Of a DNA stretch of 64,000 nucleotides, positions 1 through 12,000 are shown piece by piece. A program made the position numbers and the translations under genes. How positions within the stretch are numbered: the stretch's first letter is position 1; every line of letters starts with the position of its first letter. Source of the stretch: Paraspadella gotoi (Eukaryota; Chaetognatha). The notes beneath the pieces were generated by a model. The model saw only the letters and a program-made list of their open reading frames with translations. It searched no databases and was not told the origin of the DNA. The stretch spans positions 7,316,073 to 7,380,072 of the forward strand of contig CM119271.1 of the NCBI GenBank assembly GCA_051294375.1, in the 5' to 3' direction.

Positions 1-420
1 GAGAGAGAAAAATGAACTAAAAAGTTATGGAATTTGTTTTTATTCCTTTATTTCTGATCCTTTTCCTCTTTAGATAAACAGAACTGAAGCCAGAACAGTA
101 ATTCGTATACTAACAGAAAAAAAAACCGTGGTTTTTTTGATTGAAACATTGATTTTTCGTGCTAGAAAATCCTTTAAAAAAAATTAAAAAAAAAAAAAAA
201 ACTAGGAAAAATTCGATCTGTCAGATTTTTAGTCTCTTCGGGATCGTGAGGTTCTTTTTTTTTATTACTAAACTAAAATTGGACAAGAGACGAAGGCAAA
301 AAAAAATATACATATTCATGGCAATAAGCATAAAATTAGAAGGAAAAAAAATAGAAATGATAAAACTAAAAAATAAAGTTTAAAAAAAAAATAGATGGAA
401 CATAGAAGGAAAAACCCTGG
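1..420. repeat. Partial direct repeat, left copy
   Basis: This AT-rich stretch, with runs of A and the word gattgaaacattgatttttc, recurs at about 1,085-1,510 with scattered single-base indels. The two copies are offset by about 1,085 bp, and the intervening 430-1,084 is not repeated. No coding potential is seen; the open frames are poly-lysine runs from A-rich DNA. Confidence 0.85.
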
Positions 421-1084
421 GGGGCGCGACAAGAGGAAGTGCAGGATGGACGCCGTAAGAAATTACACATTGAATCGAAGGAAAACCCTGTGTTTATGGG
501 AACGCCCGTACAAAAAACAATGTCCGAGCCCCGATTTAAAATTCCAGAAAAACAAAATGTTATTATGATTAGAAAGAAAAAATTCGATCTCTATTTTTAC
601 CATAACGAGAGAGTCTCGTCAAAATAGATTTCTCTTTTTTAAATAGGTTTTAATTTTTAAAAATAGTGTTGGGTTTTTTTTTTTGTTTTTTTAGTTTGTA
701 CTGGAGTTTTTGAGGCCCAGTCGAACGTCAGATCGGTGCATAGTCGAAGGGAAATTTGAGGGGGGGGGGGCGGCGAAGATGCCGTCTTTTTATATTCGGT
801 TCAGTAACTTAAAGCGCGGAGGCGGAAAAAATTCCCCGGTGAGAACCCCGAAAAAGGAAGAGATGAGAGATATGGAGGGAGGGAGGGAAAGCAACTGTCT
901 ACTGAGAGAGAGAGAGAGAGAGCAGAGAGAGAGAGAAGAGAGATCGAGCAGAGGAGAGATGGCGACGGACGACGGAGCCCAGCCAACAAAAAAAAAAAAA
1001 TAAATAGAATAAATAAAAACCCAAAAAAAATAAAAATAAAATCTGTCGGAAAAGCAGAATGTTAAAAGACCCCAAAAAAAGAGG
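421..1084. other. Unique spacer between the direct repeats
   Basis: The spacer holds A-rich and T-rich homopolymers, a G-run at 761-770 and a short (GA)n block at 904-950. I see no supportable gene. Confidence 0.5.
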
Positions 1085-1510
1085 AGAGCAGAAAAATGAA
1101 CTAAAAGTTATGGAAATTTGCTTTTTATTCCTTTTATTTCTGATCCTTTTCCTCTTTAGATAAACAGAACTAAGCCAGAACAGTAATTCGTTCTACTAAC
1201 AGAAAAAAAAACCGTGGTTTTTTTGATTGAAACATTGATTTTTCGTGCTAGAAAATCCTTTAAAAAAAATTAAAAAAAAAAAAAAAACTAGGAAAAAATT
1301 CGATCTGTCAGATTTTTAGTTTCTTCGCGGAATCGTGCAGCGTTCTTTGTTTTTATTACTAAACTAAAATGGACAAGAGAGAAGGCAAAAAAAAATTACA
1401 TATTCATGGCAATAAGCCATTAAATTAGAAGGAAAAAAAAATATAAATTGCGGATAAAACTAAAAATAAAGTTTAAAAAAAAAATAGATCGAACATAGAA
1501 GGAAAAACCC
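1085..1510. repeat. Partial direct repeat, right copy
   Basis: Near-identical to 1-420 apart from many one-base indels, mostly in homopolymers. After 1,510 the sequence diverges from what follows the left copy, so the tandem array is incomplete. This is consistent either with a real tandem duplication or with an overlap that was not merged in assembly. Confidence 0.85.
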
Positions 1511-1671
1511 TCCTTTTTTTTACTAGCGTGACTCTTTCGGGACAGACAGAGTTTTTATCTCCGGCAAAGTAAAACAAAAAAGAAAAAGAGACGAAATGGA
1601 TATCGGACGAATATTTACGACGTCGTCTCCCGGTCGGGCGCGTCGAGAAGGGGGGGAGGGGAGGCTGGAAG

Positions 1672-1696
1672 NNNNNNNNNNNNNNNNNNNNNNNNN
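1672..1696. other. Assembly gap of exactly 25 N
   Basis: First of four gaps that are exactly 25 N long (1,672; 3,711; 30,890; 38,940). All four lie at or near the edges of large duplicated blocks. The fixed length points to a placeholder, not a measured gap. Confidence 0.95.
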
Positions 1697-1767
1697 GGGG
1701 TGGACAATTCCTTTTTTGACTCATCGTGGCCGATTTGGCCTCCGAATCGCCCGCCCTTTTTGTCGTA

Positions 1768-1878
1768 TACGTCGTCGTCGTCGTCGTCGTCGAAGAACCA
1801 GAAGTCGAAATCAAAGTCGGAAAAAACAAATTATCGACATAAAAGACGACGATGACGACGACGACGACGACGACGACG
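1768..1878. repeat. (CGT)n and (GAC)n trinucleotide repeats
   Basis: A (CGT)n run near 1,768-1,793 and a (GAC)n run near 1,846-1,877 face each other across about 50 bp, giving a potential hairpin. Open frames here are only Arg, Asp or Val homopolymers and are not evidence of a gene. Confidence 0.7.
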
Positions 1879-2488
1879 AAGGCCAATTAAGGTTCGGAGA
1901 CGGACAAGGACAAAGACGGTGCTTAAGTTTTTGGCTCAATTAAAATGACAACGATGTCCAAAAATGTATCATTCAGCCTCGAGGGATGACAAAATTGAAC
2001 GATCCGAGGAAAAGTCCTCAATATGAAACCGCGTCGGCCCAATCCGAACAACTACGAATGCCGACAACGGCTATCCTCGAAACACTTTTCTAAAATTTAG
2101 GTCAAATCGTAACGTGAAAACGTCGCTCTCGTCCGATCCACAATACGCGCTTCGCGGTCGCGTCTCCATTTTATAACGCCCTCGCCAAAATATGGGCCGA
2201 ACGGTAGCGTCTTAACTTCGCGCCTTGAAAAAAAAAAATGGTCGCGCAGTTACGTCGTAAATTTATAACGACATCAACGAAAATGGGTCGCTGCCGGCGC
2301 GTCGTAAACATTCCAAACGTCCATGTCTGGCAGGGAAGGGCATGGAGGGCAGTGAAGGGCAAGGACAAAGCTAACAGGGGCGGTAGGCGGGCGAGGACAA
2401 TGGCGCGAGGGCGAGGGGGCGATGTGAGAGAAAAGACAAGCTCGGTTTCTGCCCGACACGTGTGGCATTTTTTTTTGTGACCGAGCAT

Positions 2489-2522
<34 letters not shown>

Positions 2523-2599
2523 ATAACAGATGGATGAAGGGGAAAAAGGAAATAAAAGGAAGAAAAGGGAATAAAAAAAAGAAAGGAAACGGAAGGGAA
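1879..2599. other. Mixed-composition DNA without a supported gene
   Basis: Moderately GC-rich unique DNA with a (GAC)n tract near 2,494-2,521. Overlapping frames exist on both strands around 2,170-2,650 but are driven by simple sequence. I recognise no family and see no consistent splice sites. Confidence 0.4.
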
Positions 2600-2657
2600 A
2601 CTCGCGATTACGAGGGAAAGTGACGGAACGAGTAGAAGGATTATTGCGCAACCGGCG

Positions 2658-2703
<46 letters not shown>

Positions 2704-3710
2704 GCTGACGGGCCGAGGGTTCAGAAGATTAAGAAAACAAGGAGCCAACCATCGACCTAAGGACTATGGAATCTCGTTGCCTCTGATGTCGTTAATATTT
2801 CTTTTCTTGTCGTTGTTGTTGTTGTCCCTGTCTGTTTCGTCGCGACGGAGAAATGTTTTAGGTTTAATTTAAAATATTTTATTCAGAATTTAAAGATTAA
2901 CTCAAAGGCTAAATCTCAGAGAAAATCACCCTCAACAAGTATGACAAATATCGAGTAAACACCAAGGAAATTCAACCGCGCAACAAAGATTCAGCATATT
3001 CTTCCTAGCCGATACTCAAAGCCTCTCCAGAGTCCATCAATTATTATCGTTCAATTTCTTCAGAAAATATTTCTTGTTATTTTTATCATGTATTGGTATT
3101 CGTTCCGAGGTTATTGCTGTTGATTTGTTTATCATCCGCTCTTTGTTTACCGAAAGCGGAGACGATGATCTTCCTTACGAGTCCATGGAGGATCTATTAT
3201 TTCCTCGTTGACGACGACGACGACGACGACGAAGACGCTGATATATCGAGAAATTGATCTCTCTCTCCCCCCCCTGACTCAAAATTCTGTTTGTATCGAG
3301 CGCAAAGATTCAAAAAAATTCCCTCGCATAAAAAAAAAAATAGGTTGCATCAGTCCCCAGCGCGATCGACGTGCATCAACAAAGCGGCCGCCACTCTCTT
3401 GACTTTGGGGCCTTAAATTATGCACGGAGCTAAACTATAGCCTATAAAGAAACTTCCGCGTTTTTATCCTTCTTTTCCTTTTATTCCCTCCTTTTTTTCT
3501 CCCCCTCAAGGTTCTCCAACCTCTCTAAAGATAACAAAACTTAAAGGAAAAAGGTTATATACTTGAGCCGAGAGAAGGAGTTCAACACTTTTTCCCCCGC
3601 TCTTATATTTTCCCTTGATAGGTCGACAAAAGATTTGCTCTTTTTTTTTTTGCTCTTATATATATTTTTTTAAAAAAGACAAATAATGGATGGTTGTTCT
3701 CCTTCTCCCC
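2600..3710 (-). repeat. Segment V', inverted copy of 29,718-30,889
   Basis: Read in reverse complement this matches 29,718-30,889 along its length, including the block around gcgcaaccggcgagaac, the (CT)n/(GA)n array and the terminal word ggttgttctccttctcccc beside a gap. The array is about 39 bp here and about 99 bp in the other copy, and the rest differs by small indels. No gene is recognised. Confidence 0.9.
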
Positions 3711-3735
3711 NNNNNNNNNNNNNNNNNNNNNNNNN
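3711..3735. other. Assembly gap of exactly 25 N
   Basis: The gap separates segment V' from the truncated copy 1 of unit U. In the other occurrence of V (29,718-30,889) the sequence runs straight into the far end of U, so this junction is where the mirror arrangement becomes inconsistent. Confidence 0.95.
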
Positions 3736-4394
3736 GAGAGAGATGAACGCCCTACGATGGCGTGGCTTTCGAGGCCGTCGCTTCGATCCAGCTCGCTGCG
3801 ACACAAAAATGCAAGCAACAGCATCATCAGAACACCACCACAACAACAACAGACAACAAACAAGCACTCACTAACAACGAGTCTGACTTTTAACCGAGGC
3901 AACAGTTCGCGACTACAGCTGTAACGCGACGCGTGGCTACGATGGCACTACGGCTTCGGCAGCGGGAGAGCGCCGGTGGCAAGCGTCGGAGGGAGTCTCG
4001 GCGGAACCTCTGACGAAGCCGAATTCGACGGTCTGCCCCCAAAGTCGTCGCCCTTCGTCAACGGCGTCCTAGGATCGCGGCGCGGACCGCTCCCTCGATT
4101 ACACACCGTCCCTAGAAAGTCGCTCAACGTTTTCGATTCTTTGAAGAATCGAGGACGAAACACTGAGGAGAGATCGACGGGAGAGGACGCCACGCGTCCG
4201 ATCTTCGACGAGGTCGACAGGGGAGAACAAGAGAACATCGCCGTCCGTCGGAGTCTCGGCAGCGAGGGGAGAATGTAGCGAGGGATGGCGGCGAGGCGGC
4301 CAAGGCGTCGCCCGGGGGCAAAAACGCCTCCGCCGCCGACTCTAACTTTTCCTTTCAGTCCAACTCCATTCAGCGGCTGCTGGCGGCGCGGTAA
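3736..4394 (+). pseudogene. Truncated, frameshifted copy of Tob exon 3 (3' end)
   Basis: Corresponds to the last quarter of Tob exon 3 as found intact at 14,267-16,482 on the opposite strand. It begins abruptly after a 25-N gap, next to the conserved word acgatggcgtggctttcgag, and ends at the same TAA (4,392-4,394). Several indels break the frame: the part reading NVFDSLKNRGRNTEERS is recovered in one frame, the upstream Gln/His tract in another. There is no start, no BTG domain and no upstream exon in this orientation, so it cannot make Tob as it stands. It is either a duplication pseudogene or, more likely in my view, uncorrected long-read sequence. Confidence 0.85.
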
Positions 4395-7300
4395 GGGGAC
4401 AAAAAAAGAAGAGGGAAATGTCGAGACCACCTTCACGTGATCTCGTACGGTTCCGAAATCTCTTGTCTACGTTCGGGCTTATTTTTTATTAATTATTTTT
4501 TTAGTAGCGTTTAGTGGTGAATTTTACCGTGGTTGAGTGCGAGTAGTTTTTTTTTTCTTTTATCCCCATCAAATTTTTAACCACATCATTTTTTTTTATT
4601 CATAGATTTTTGGTTTAATTCCGCAAACGGATCTTCTCAAATAATTTCCTCAGATTCTGTAAAAAAAATCTGCAACCAACGCATTTGAGAAAAAAAAAGT
4701 CTCATAAAAAAAAAATAAATAGATAAAGCGGCGAAGCTAATAGCATGTCGAGCAACATTGCAAATCGTCGATCAATAGAAGGCCAAATACAACCTCAAAA
4801 AGAAATCTTATTCTAGTCTTTTTTTTTCTTGAAGAATGTATTGCTAAAAAAAGATGAACCTTCATATATATTAAAAAACGGATTGGTCGCTGCTTAAGTT
4901 TGATCGTATTTATTTTCATATCTCTTATTTTTACATTAAACGACAAACCACCACGAGATTTATATTTGTATGAACCCCCTGATGAAAGCATAAGACGAGA
5001 AAAAAAAAATCTACGATGCTCTTTTGTGTACCTCTTCGATTTAATTTTACCAAGCCCATCACGCCCTCTCCTCCCTTTTCCCCCGCCTCCTTTCATTTTT
5101 TGCTCTTGAACGTTTTTTACCATTTTTCTAAAGCGAAAAAAAAAAAAGTTTGCCTTTTGAGGCGATGCACTATTTTTTTGTGGTTTTCTCCAAATGAATC
5201 GATTTAGAGTGAGAGAGAGAGAGTCAATGATTGTGTGGTCTTCCCAGTTTGAGGCGACAACAATAAATGTGAATACAGGCGAAAACCAAAGGCTTTCGTC
5301 GGTCCTTTGTCGTTTCCGGTGCGCTGTAGGAACCGACGCTGCGATTAGGATTTTAAATTTTTGTTTTTCTCCATTTCTTTTTTATTAAAATTTTTTTATC
5401 TTTTTAAGAAGTGTAAAATTTCTTTGTTTAAAAAAAAATTATAAACAAGAGAATGTCGCTCCCAAAATGCACTGTATTGAGCGCTGGCAAATGACCGAGA
5501 AAGTTATTTTTAAAGCTGTGAGATAGATAAACAGTAATCAGAATGCATTAGCGTTTGTAATTCACAATAGTAATTAGTTGTGTACACAAATCTGAATAAC
5601 TGTAGTTCGAATTTCCTAACATCAAATCCAATTTAATACACCCCAATGATTTTAACGTTTGGCAATGACACCTCTTTATGTATGGGTATACCAAAATGTA
5701 ATCTTTTTCTATTGTTTAGTACAGTTCTTATACTTTTATAAAGATTTCTATCATGAGACATGATAAAGAGGCATGAAATTAACTATCATAAGATCTTATA
5801 GCCTAGATTACCTTGATATTTGTTAGTTTATAGTTACACAGTGTGTATTTGTACTGTACTTGCTATTAATAGCCTTTGTAATTGACTACTTAGTGACTGC
5901 AGTACACCAGTAACTCAACTGGATTTTTTTTGGCTTTTGAAACGCAGGGAGTACTGTTTGAATTTCCGAATCATATGAAACCCAATCATTGTTTGAATTA
6001 TATTTAACTCGAACTAAACCCTAGTCATTAACAGTAGTGACTTAAAATTTATACGACCATTGTTTAAATTCCAATTGAATGACACTAACAAAGGAACTTT
6101 AGAGGCATGAGCGTAGAAAACGGTTGATGATTTGACATTGAAAAAGCCAAATTGAAGGAATCTTGATTATTACAATATTTTTTAAAATGTTTGTTGGAAT
6201 AAAAAAGCACTCTTCTAACTGTTGATGAATTTTTATAATAAGTCTTAAAAAAATGTCCAAGTTGAAAAATTTGAAATTAAGTTATTGTTATTTGTTATAC
6301 CTTTTATGATATCTATTCGGTTAATCATTCGCCTTAACCATCCTTCTTACTTGGCTTTAGTGAATAGACAAAACCGTGATTAATAAATCTGTAAATGAAC
6401 CGGCGGTCTCAAAGACTGTTAATCATGCATGCTAAGTTCAATATTAAGACTATGAAGATATAAAATTCTAACAAAAATTGATAGCTCTTTAGTTATCATT
6501 CCGTCGTAAAAAATTAAATTATTGTCACTCCTGCAGGCTTTTATTAACCCTTATCGAATTTAGTGAAAAGAATTGGTTTTTGGAAACTTAACGACGAAAC
6601 AAGCATGTGTAGCAAGTGATATACTTCTGTAATTTGGTGAAGTTTTACTAGTTTTACTTTTAGACTCCATTACGTTCCATACAGAAAAAACGGAATAATT
6701 TTTTTTACTTTTAGGATTTTTTTCTCGCACTTTACTTTTATAGAAAACAGATTTTTTTTTCATTATTAAAAGAAGACTTCCCATTTTTTAATCTAGAACA
6801 ATACCATTTCATTAAATGACAGTGAAAAAGCCTGATAATTGCGGCATTTGTAACAATCTAACAAAGGAATTTCCTATGATTTTTTATGTGAGACCTTATA
6901 ATAAAACATTAAAAAGACATATCCTCTTTAATTTTGTACGGGAACTTTGTAATAGTTGTTGTTAATCATGTCATTAATGGTACTGTACCGGAATTTGATG
7001 GAAAATGTTGTATGTAACTGAATAAATTATTCTTTTTATTGACCGATCGTGTTTTTTTCTAATAACTAAATAAGAACAATCAATGATAATATTTAATTTA
7101 CTAGAGTGTGATCGCCTGATACTGAAACCAGAGTGCTGCCACGTCTAGTTAGTTGAGACGAGTTGACAACTCGTTGACAACGCTAAAAAGGTCGGGTTTG
7201 AATCATAGATGATAAGATATAGATATTACTTTTTATTAGCTACAATTTTCAGTAAGCGCCATTACTAATGGCATTAGTTATCATTGACAAAAGTTTGAGA

Positions 7301-8100
7301 CGCCGATGGATATTAGTGATCATATTTGAATTTCGCCACCATGCAGGATGTTTTGCTTTCTTTTTTTATCTGCAGAAAATTTGCGTGCTCGCCTCTTTAC
7401 CGCCTTCTCCAAGAGATCGCAAAGAAGAATCTCCCTCCGTGAGAAAAAGTAGTCCCTCGAATTTTTTTCATTGAGTCACTGCATATAGTAAATTTGGTCG
7501 GATGAGGAAAATTCAAACACGTCTAAATACATGAAAGTGAACTATTCCCTTATTAAATTATAATTTTCAATATTTAAAACAAAAAAATTAGTTTTTTAGA
7601 AAAAAAATAATGGCGGAGGAACACAAAAAAGTTTGGGACTTTAAGACAGCGATCACGATCGAAGCTCTGCGCCTGCATCCCTGGCTCCCTCGCTGGCGAG
7701 AAAGCGGCTAAGAACGCTCTGTTGCGCCTCTGCAGCTTCTGAGTCCCTGGAATCCAAAAGCAGCGGGCAAAATGCGGAAAAAAAAACTTTGACAAAAGGG
7801 AGAAAAAAAAATCCGTTTTTTGTTTTTTAAAAAGATGAATTAATATTTCATCGCGGTCGTCTAAATTAAAAAACTTAAAACTGGATCTAAAACTGCTTTA
7901 ACAATCTGCGCTATAATTTGGATTTTAATATAAAGACTGAATAAAAACTTTCATTTTCGGAAAATTCTACCATCCAATCCATATTTTCTTTCTTTTTTGA
8001 AGATACAAGTTGACAAAGTTTTTAGGAAAAAATTTTCTGAGGCGTATTATAAGAGTATATATTTGACTAAAATATTTTGGATATTTTGGGTTTTTTTGAA
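4395..8100. other. AT-rich Tob downstream flank, copy 1
   Basis: Noncoding-looking DNA shared by all three U copies. It includes an AATAAA candidate poly(A) signal about 320 bp after the Tob stop (the counterpart of 13,950-13,955), a GC-richer patch near 5,280-5,345 and long AT-rich DNA to about 7,600. A one-base-centred palindrome, cgagttgacaactcg, lies near 7,160. I see no supported gene. Confidence 0.6.
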
Positions 8101-9000
8101 AGGATAGTTTTGTAGCCTCTAAAGAAAACGTCTCTTCAACGCATCATCGACCAACAAAGAAACTCGACGGGGTGAGTCAACCGAGAGGCGCGGAGGTGAG
8201 TTCGCTTTGTCTCTCTGCAATTTTCTCTGCCTCGAAACCTCTCCATTACTTTTCTTTCCTTTTTATCCTTTTTTTTTTTCAAGACCAAAGAAAGACAAAT
8301 TCCTTTTCTCGGGCCACAAAAACTTTTTTGACATTTTGCCTCTTCGATCTCTTCTCGATACAAAATTGGAAAATTGCCAAGGATCTAGAGAAAGAAAAGC
8401 TTTTTTTTTTTCTCGTCAATTCTTGGCTTGAATGTCTTTTTATTTGATATCTTAAGTTCGGCTAAATAAACAATCGAAAAATATTAGTAGCAGTCTATGG
8501 CTCAAAATTATAACGTAGTCTGGCGACTCGTTTTGAAAGTAGCAAAGAAATTAATTATTTTGGTAAGCCCTCTAAAATTGTTTTCATATCGACGATGTCG
8601 ACATTCAAATTGTATCATGTGTAAAAAAGTATGCCGTAGCTGCCTCATTAACGTTTTCAACGCCACACGCTGTTTTATCTTCTTCGATGAAGTGAAAGTG
8701 AGATGAGTGACATTTAGTGAAAGCGCGTTTAGTATTCACGGAGATGGAGAGGATCGTCGAGCATGGAGACTCGATCATCCCAAAACTCCCCGTGATTTAT
8801 TTCTTCCATCCGGGCGGCCAGGGCTTTGGGGCCCAGTTTCCCGTAACATCATGGGCCCAGTCGCCCGGGAAGGGGAGGTGAGCAGAGGGTGCTTGTGGTC
8901 GGCGAAGGGTTTGCAAGTCCGCGAGGGCTTTTGGGCCCTCGAGGGCACGGGCTCATCCATCACCGTCGACGACGAACGAACGTACAAACGCTCGTAAAAT
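8101..9000 (+). other. GC-richer block with donor-like sites, copy 1
   Basis: Contains GGTGAGTC near 8,170, GAGGTGAGTTC near 8,194, TTGGTAAGCC near 8,560 and a G/C-rich patch at 8,815-8,960. These donor-like words recur at equivalent places in copy 2 (minus strand) and copy 3. An open frame starting MAQNYNVVWRL exists in copies 1 and 2 but does not keep its frame between copies. This might be the 5' part of a gene downstream of Tob on the same strand, but I recognise no protein. Confidence 0.25.
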
Positions 9001-12000
9001 CGGCGTAACGACGAAGGAAAGAATTCGGTTGGATCGCGATTTCGAAAACTCACAATTTCGATCGAGGGATTTTTATTTTTTCTCTTCCTATCGTTATGCG
9101 CGGTCCGGGCCGATTTTTAATTACCGCTGTTACAATAACGGCAGAAATATCAAGTAGATTATGGTACAGTCTTTGTTATCTTTCTAGCAAAACGGCAAAT
9201 TCGGCTTGCCACTGCGGTCGTACTCTTCGGAGGCGCGCTTTTTCGAAGAATCAATTTTGGAAGAATTAGAAAATTCATTTTTGTCGAAATTGGAATTAAA
9301 AAAAAAAAAACCCGAAACTGAACCGACGGGAGAAGCGATGGGAGCAGACCGACTTCACTACGACGAGATCAAGTGAAATACAAAAAAGTAAAAGGGAAAA
9401 GATCCAGCCAGAATTCCGGGGGTTGGTGGGGGGGAAAAAATGAATTTCTAATTCTTCCAAAATTGATTCTTCGAAAAGCGCGCCTCCGAAGAGTACGACC
9501 GAGTGGCAAGCCGAATTTGCCGTTTTGCTAGAAAGATAACAAAGACTGTACCATCTACTTGATTCTGCCGTTATTGTAACAGCGGTATTAAAATTCGGCC
9601 CGGACCGCGCATAACGATAGAGAAGAGAAAAAATAAAAATCCCTCGATCGAAATTGTGAGTTTTCGAATCGCGATTCCAACCGAATTCTTTCCTTCGTCC
9701 GATTTTACGAGCGTTTGTACGTTCGTTCGTCGTCGAGGGTGATGGATGAGCCCGTGCCCTCGAGGGCCCAAAGCCCTCGCGGACTTGCAAACCCTTCGCC
9801 GACCTACAAGCACCCTCGTCGCTCACCTCCCCTTCCCGGGCGACCGGGCCCATGATGTTACGGGAGAAACTGGCCCCAAAGCCCCTGGCCGCCCGGTGGA
9901 AGAAATAAATCACGGGAGTTTTGGGATGATCGAGTCTCCATGCTCGACGATCCTCTCCATCTCCGTGAATACTAAACGCGCTTTCACTAAATGTCACTCG
10001 CTCACTTTCACTCATCGAAGAAGATAAACAGCGTGTGGCGTTGAAAACGTTAATGAGGCAGCTACGGCATACTTTTTTACACATGATACAATTTGAATGT
10101 CGACATCGTCGATATGAAAACAATTTTAGAGGGCTTACCAAAATAATTAATTTCTTTGCTACTTTCAAAACGAGTCGCCAGACTACGTTATAATTTTGAG
10201 CCATAGACTGCTACTAATATTTTTCGATTGTCTTAAGCCGAACTTAAGATATCAAATAAAAAGACATTCAAGCCAAGAATTGACGAGAAAAAAAAAAAGC
10301 TTTTCTTTCTCTAGATCCTTGGCAATTTTCCAATTTTGTATCGAGAAGAGATCGAAGAGGCAAAATGTCAAAAAAGTTTTTGTGGCCCGAGAAAAGGAAT
10401 TTGTCTTCTTTGGGTCTTGAAAAAAAAAAAAAGGATAAAAAGGAAAGGAAAAGTATGGAGAGGTTTCGAGGCAGAGAAAATTGGCAGAGAGACAAAGCGA
10501 ACTCACCTCCGCGCCTCTCGGTTGACTCACCCCGTCGAGTTTCTTTGTGGTCGATGATGCGTTGAAGAGACGTTTTCTTTAGAGGCTTACCAAACTATCC
10601 TTCAAAAAACCCAAAATATCCCAAAATATTTTAGTCAAATTATACTTATAACGCCTCAGAAAATTTTTTCCTAAAAACTTTGTCAACTTGTATCTTCAAA
10701 AAAGAAAGAAAATATGGATTGGATGGTAGAATTTTCCGAAAATGAAAGTTTTTTATTCAGTCTTTATATTAAATCCAAATTATAGCGCAGATTGTAAAGC
10801 AGTTTTAGATCCAGTTTAAGTTTTTAATTTAGACGACCGCGATGAAATATTAATTCATCTTTTTAAAAAACAAAAAAACGGATTTTTTTTTCTCCCTTTG
10901 TCAAAGTTTTTTTTTCCGCATTTTGCCCGCTGCTTTTGGATTCCAGGGACTCAGAAGCTGCAGAGGCGCAACAGAGCGTCTTAGCCGCTTCTCGCAGCGA
11001 GGGAGCCAGGGATGCAGGCGCAGAGCTTCGATCGTGATCGCTGTCTTAAAGTCCCAAACTTTTTTTGTGTTCCTCCGCCGATTATTTTTTTTCTAAAAAA
11101 CTAATTTCTTTTAGTTTTAAATATTGAAAATTATAATTTAATAAGGGAATAGTTCACTTTCATGTATTTAGAACGTGTTTGAATTTTCCTCATCCGACAA
11201 ATTTACTATATGCAGTGACTCAATGAAAAAAATTCGAGGGACTACTTTTTCTCACGGAGGAGATTCTTCTTTGCGATCTCTTGGAGAAGGCGGTAAAGAG
11301 GCGAGCACGCAAATTTTCTGCAGATAAAAAAAGAAAGCAAAACTCCTGCATGGTGGCAAAATTCAAATATGATCACTAATATCCATCGGCGGTCTCAAAC
11401 TTTGTCAATGATAACTAATGCCATTAGTAATGGCGCTTACTGAAAATTGTAGCTAATAAAAAGTAATATCTATATCTTATCATCTATGATTCAAACCCGA
11501 CCTTTTTAGCGTTGTCAACGAGTTGTCAACTCGTCTCAACTAACTAGACGTGGCAGCACTCTGGTTTCAGTATCAGGCGATCACACTCTAGTAAATTAAA
11601 TATTATCATTGATTGTTCTTATTTAGTGATTAGAAAAAACACGATCGGTCAATAAAAAAGATAATTTATTCAGTTACATACAACATTTTCCATCAAATTC
11701 CGGTACAGTACCATTAATGACATGATTAACAACAACTATTACAAAGTTCCCGTACAAAATTAAAGAGGATATGTCTTTTTAATGTTTTATTATAAGGTCT
11801 CACATAAAAAATCATAGGAAATTCCTTTGTAGATTGTTACAAATGCCGCAATTATCAGGCTTTTTCACTGTCATTTAATGAAATGGTATTGTCTAGATTA
11901 AAAAATGGGAAAGTCTTCTTTTATAATGAAAAAAAATCTGTTTCTATAAAAGTAAAGTGCGAAAAAAATCCTAAAAGTAAAAAAAATTATTCCGTTTTTT

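Larger units (their letters stand above)
3736..9435 (+). repeat. Unit U copy 1 (plus orientation, truncated)
   Basis: This carries the last ~650 bp of Tob exon 3 followed by the Tob downstream flank. 3,749-9,283 is the reverse complement of 9,436-14,892. The last ~150 bp (9,284-9,435) is the unpaired loop of that palindrome and matches 29,568-29,717 in copy 3. Differences among copies are mostly one-base indels. Confidence 0.92.

Noticed and set aside
9296-10204. 302-codon open frame on the minus strand starting MAQNYNVVWRL
   Set aside because: It runs across the palindrome turn and the unpaired loop, its frame is not kept in copies 1 and 3, the C-terminal part is repeat-like, and no domain is recognisable.
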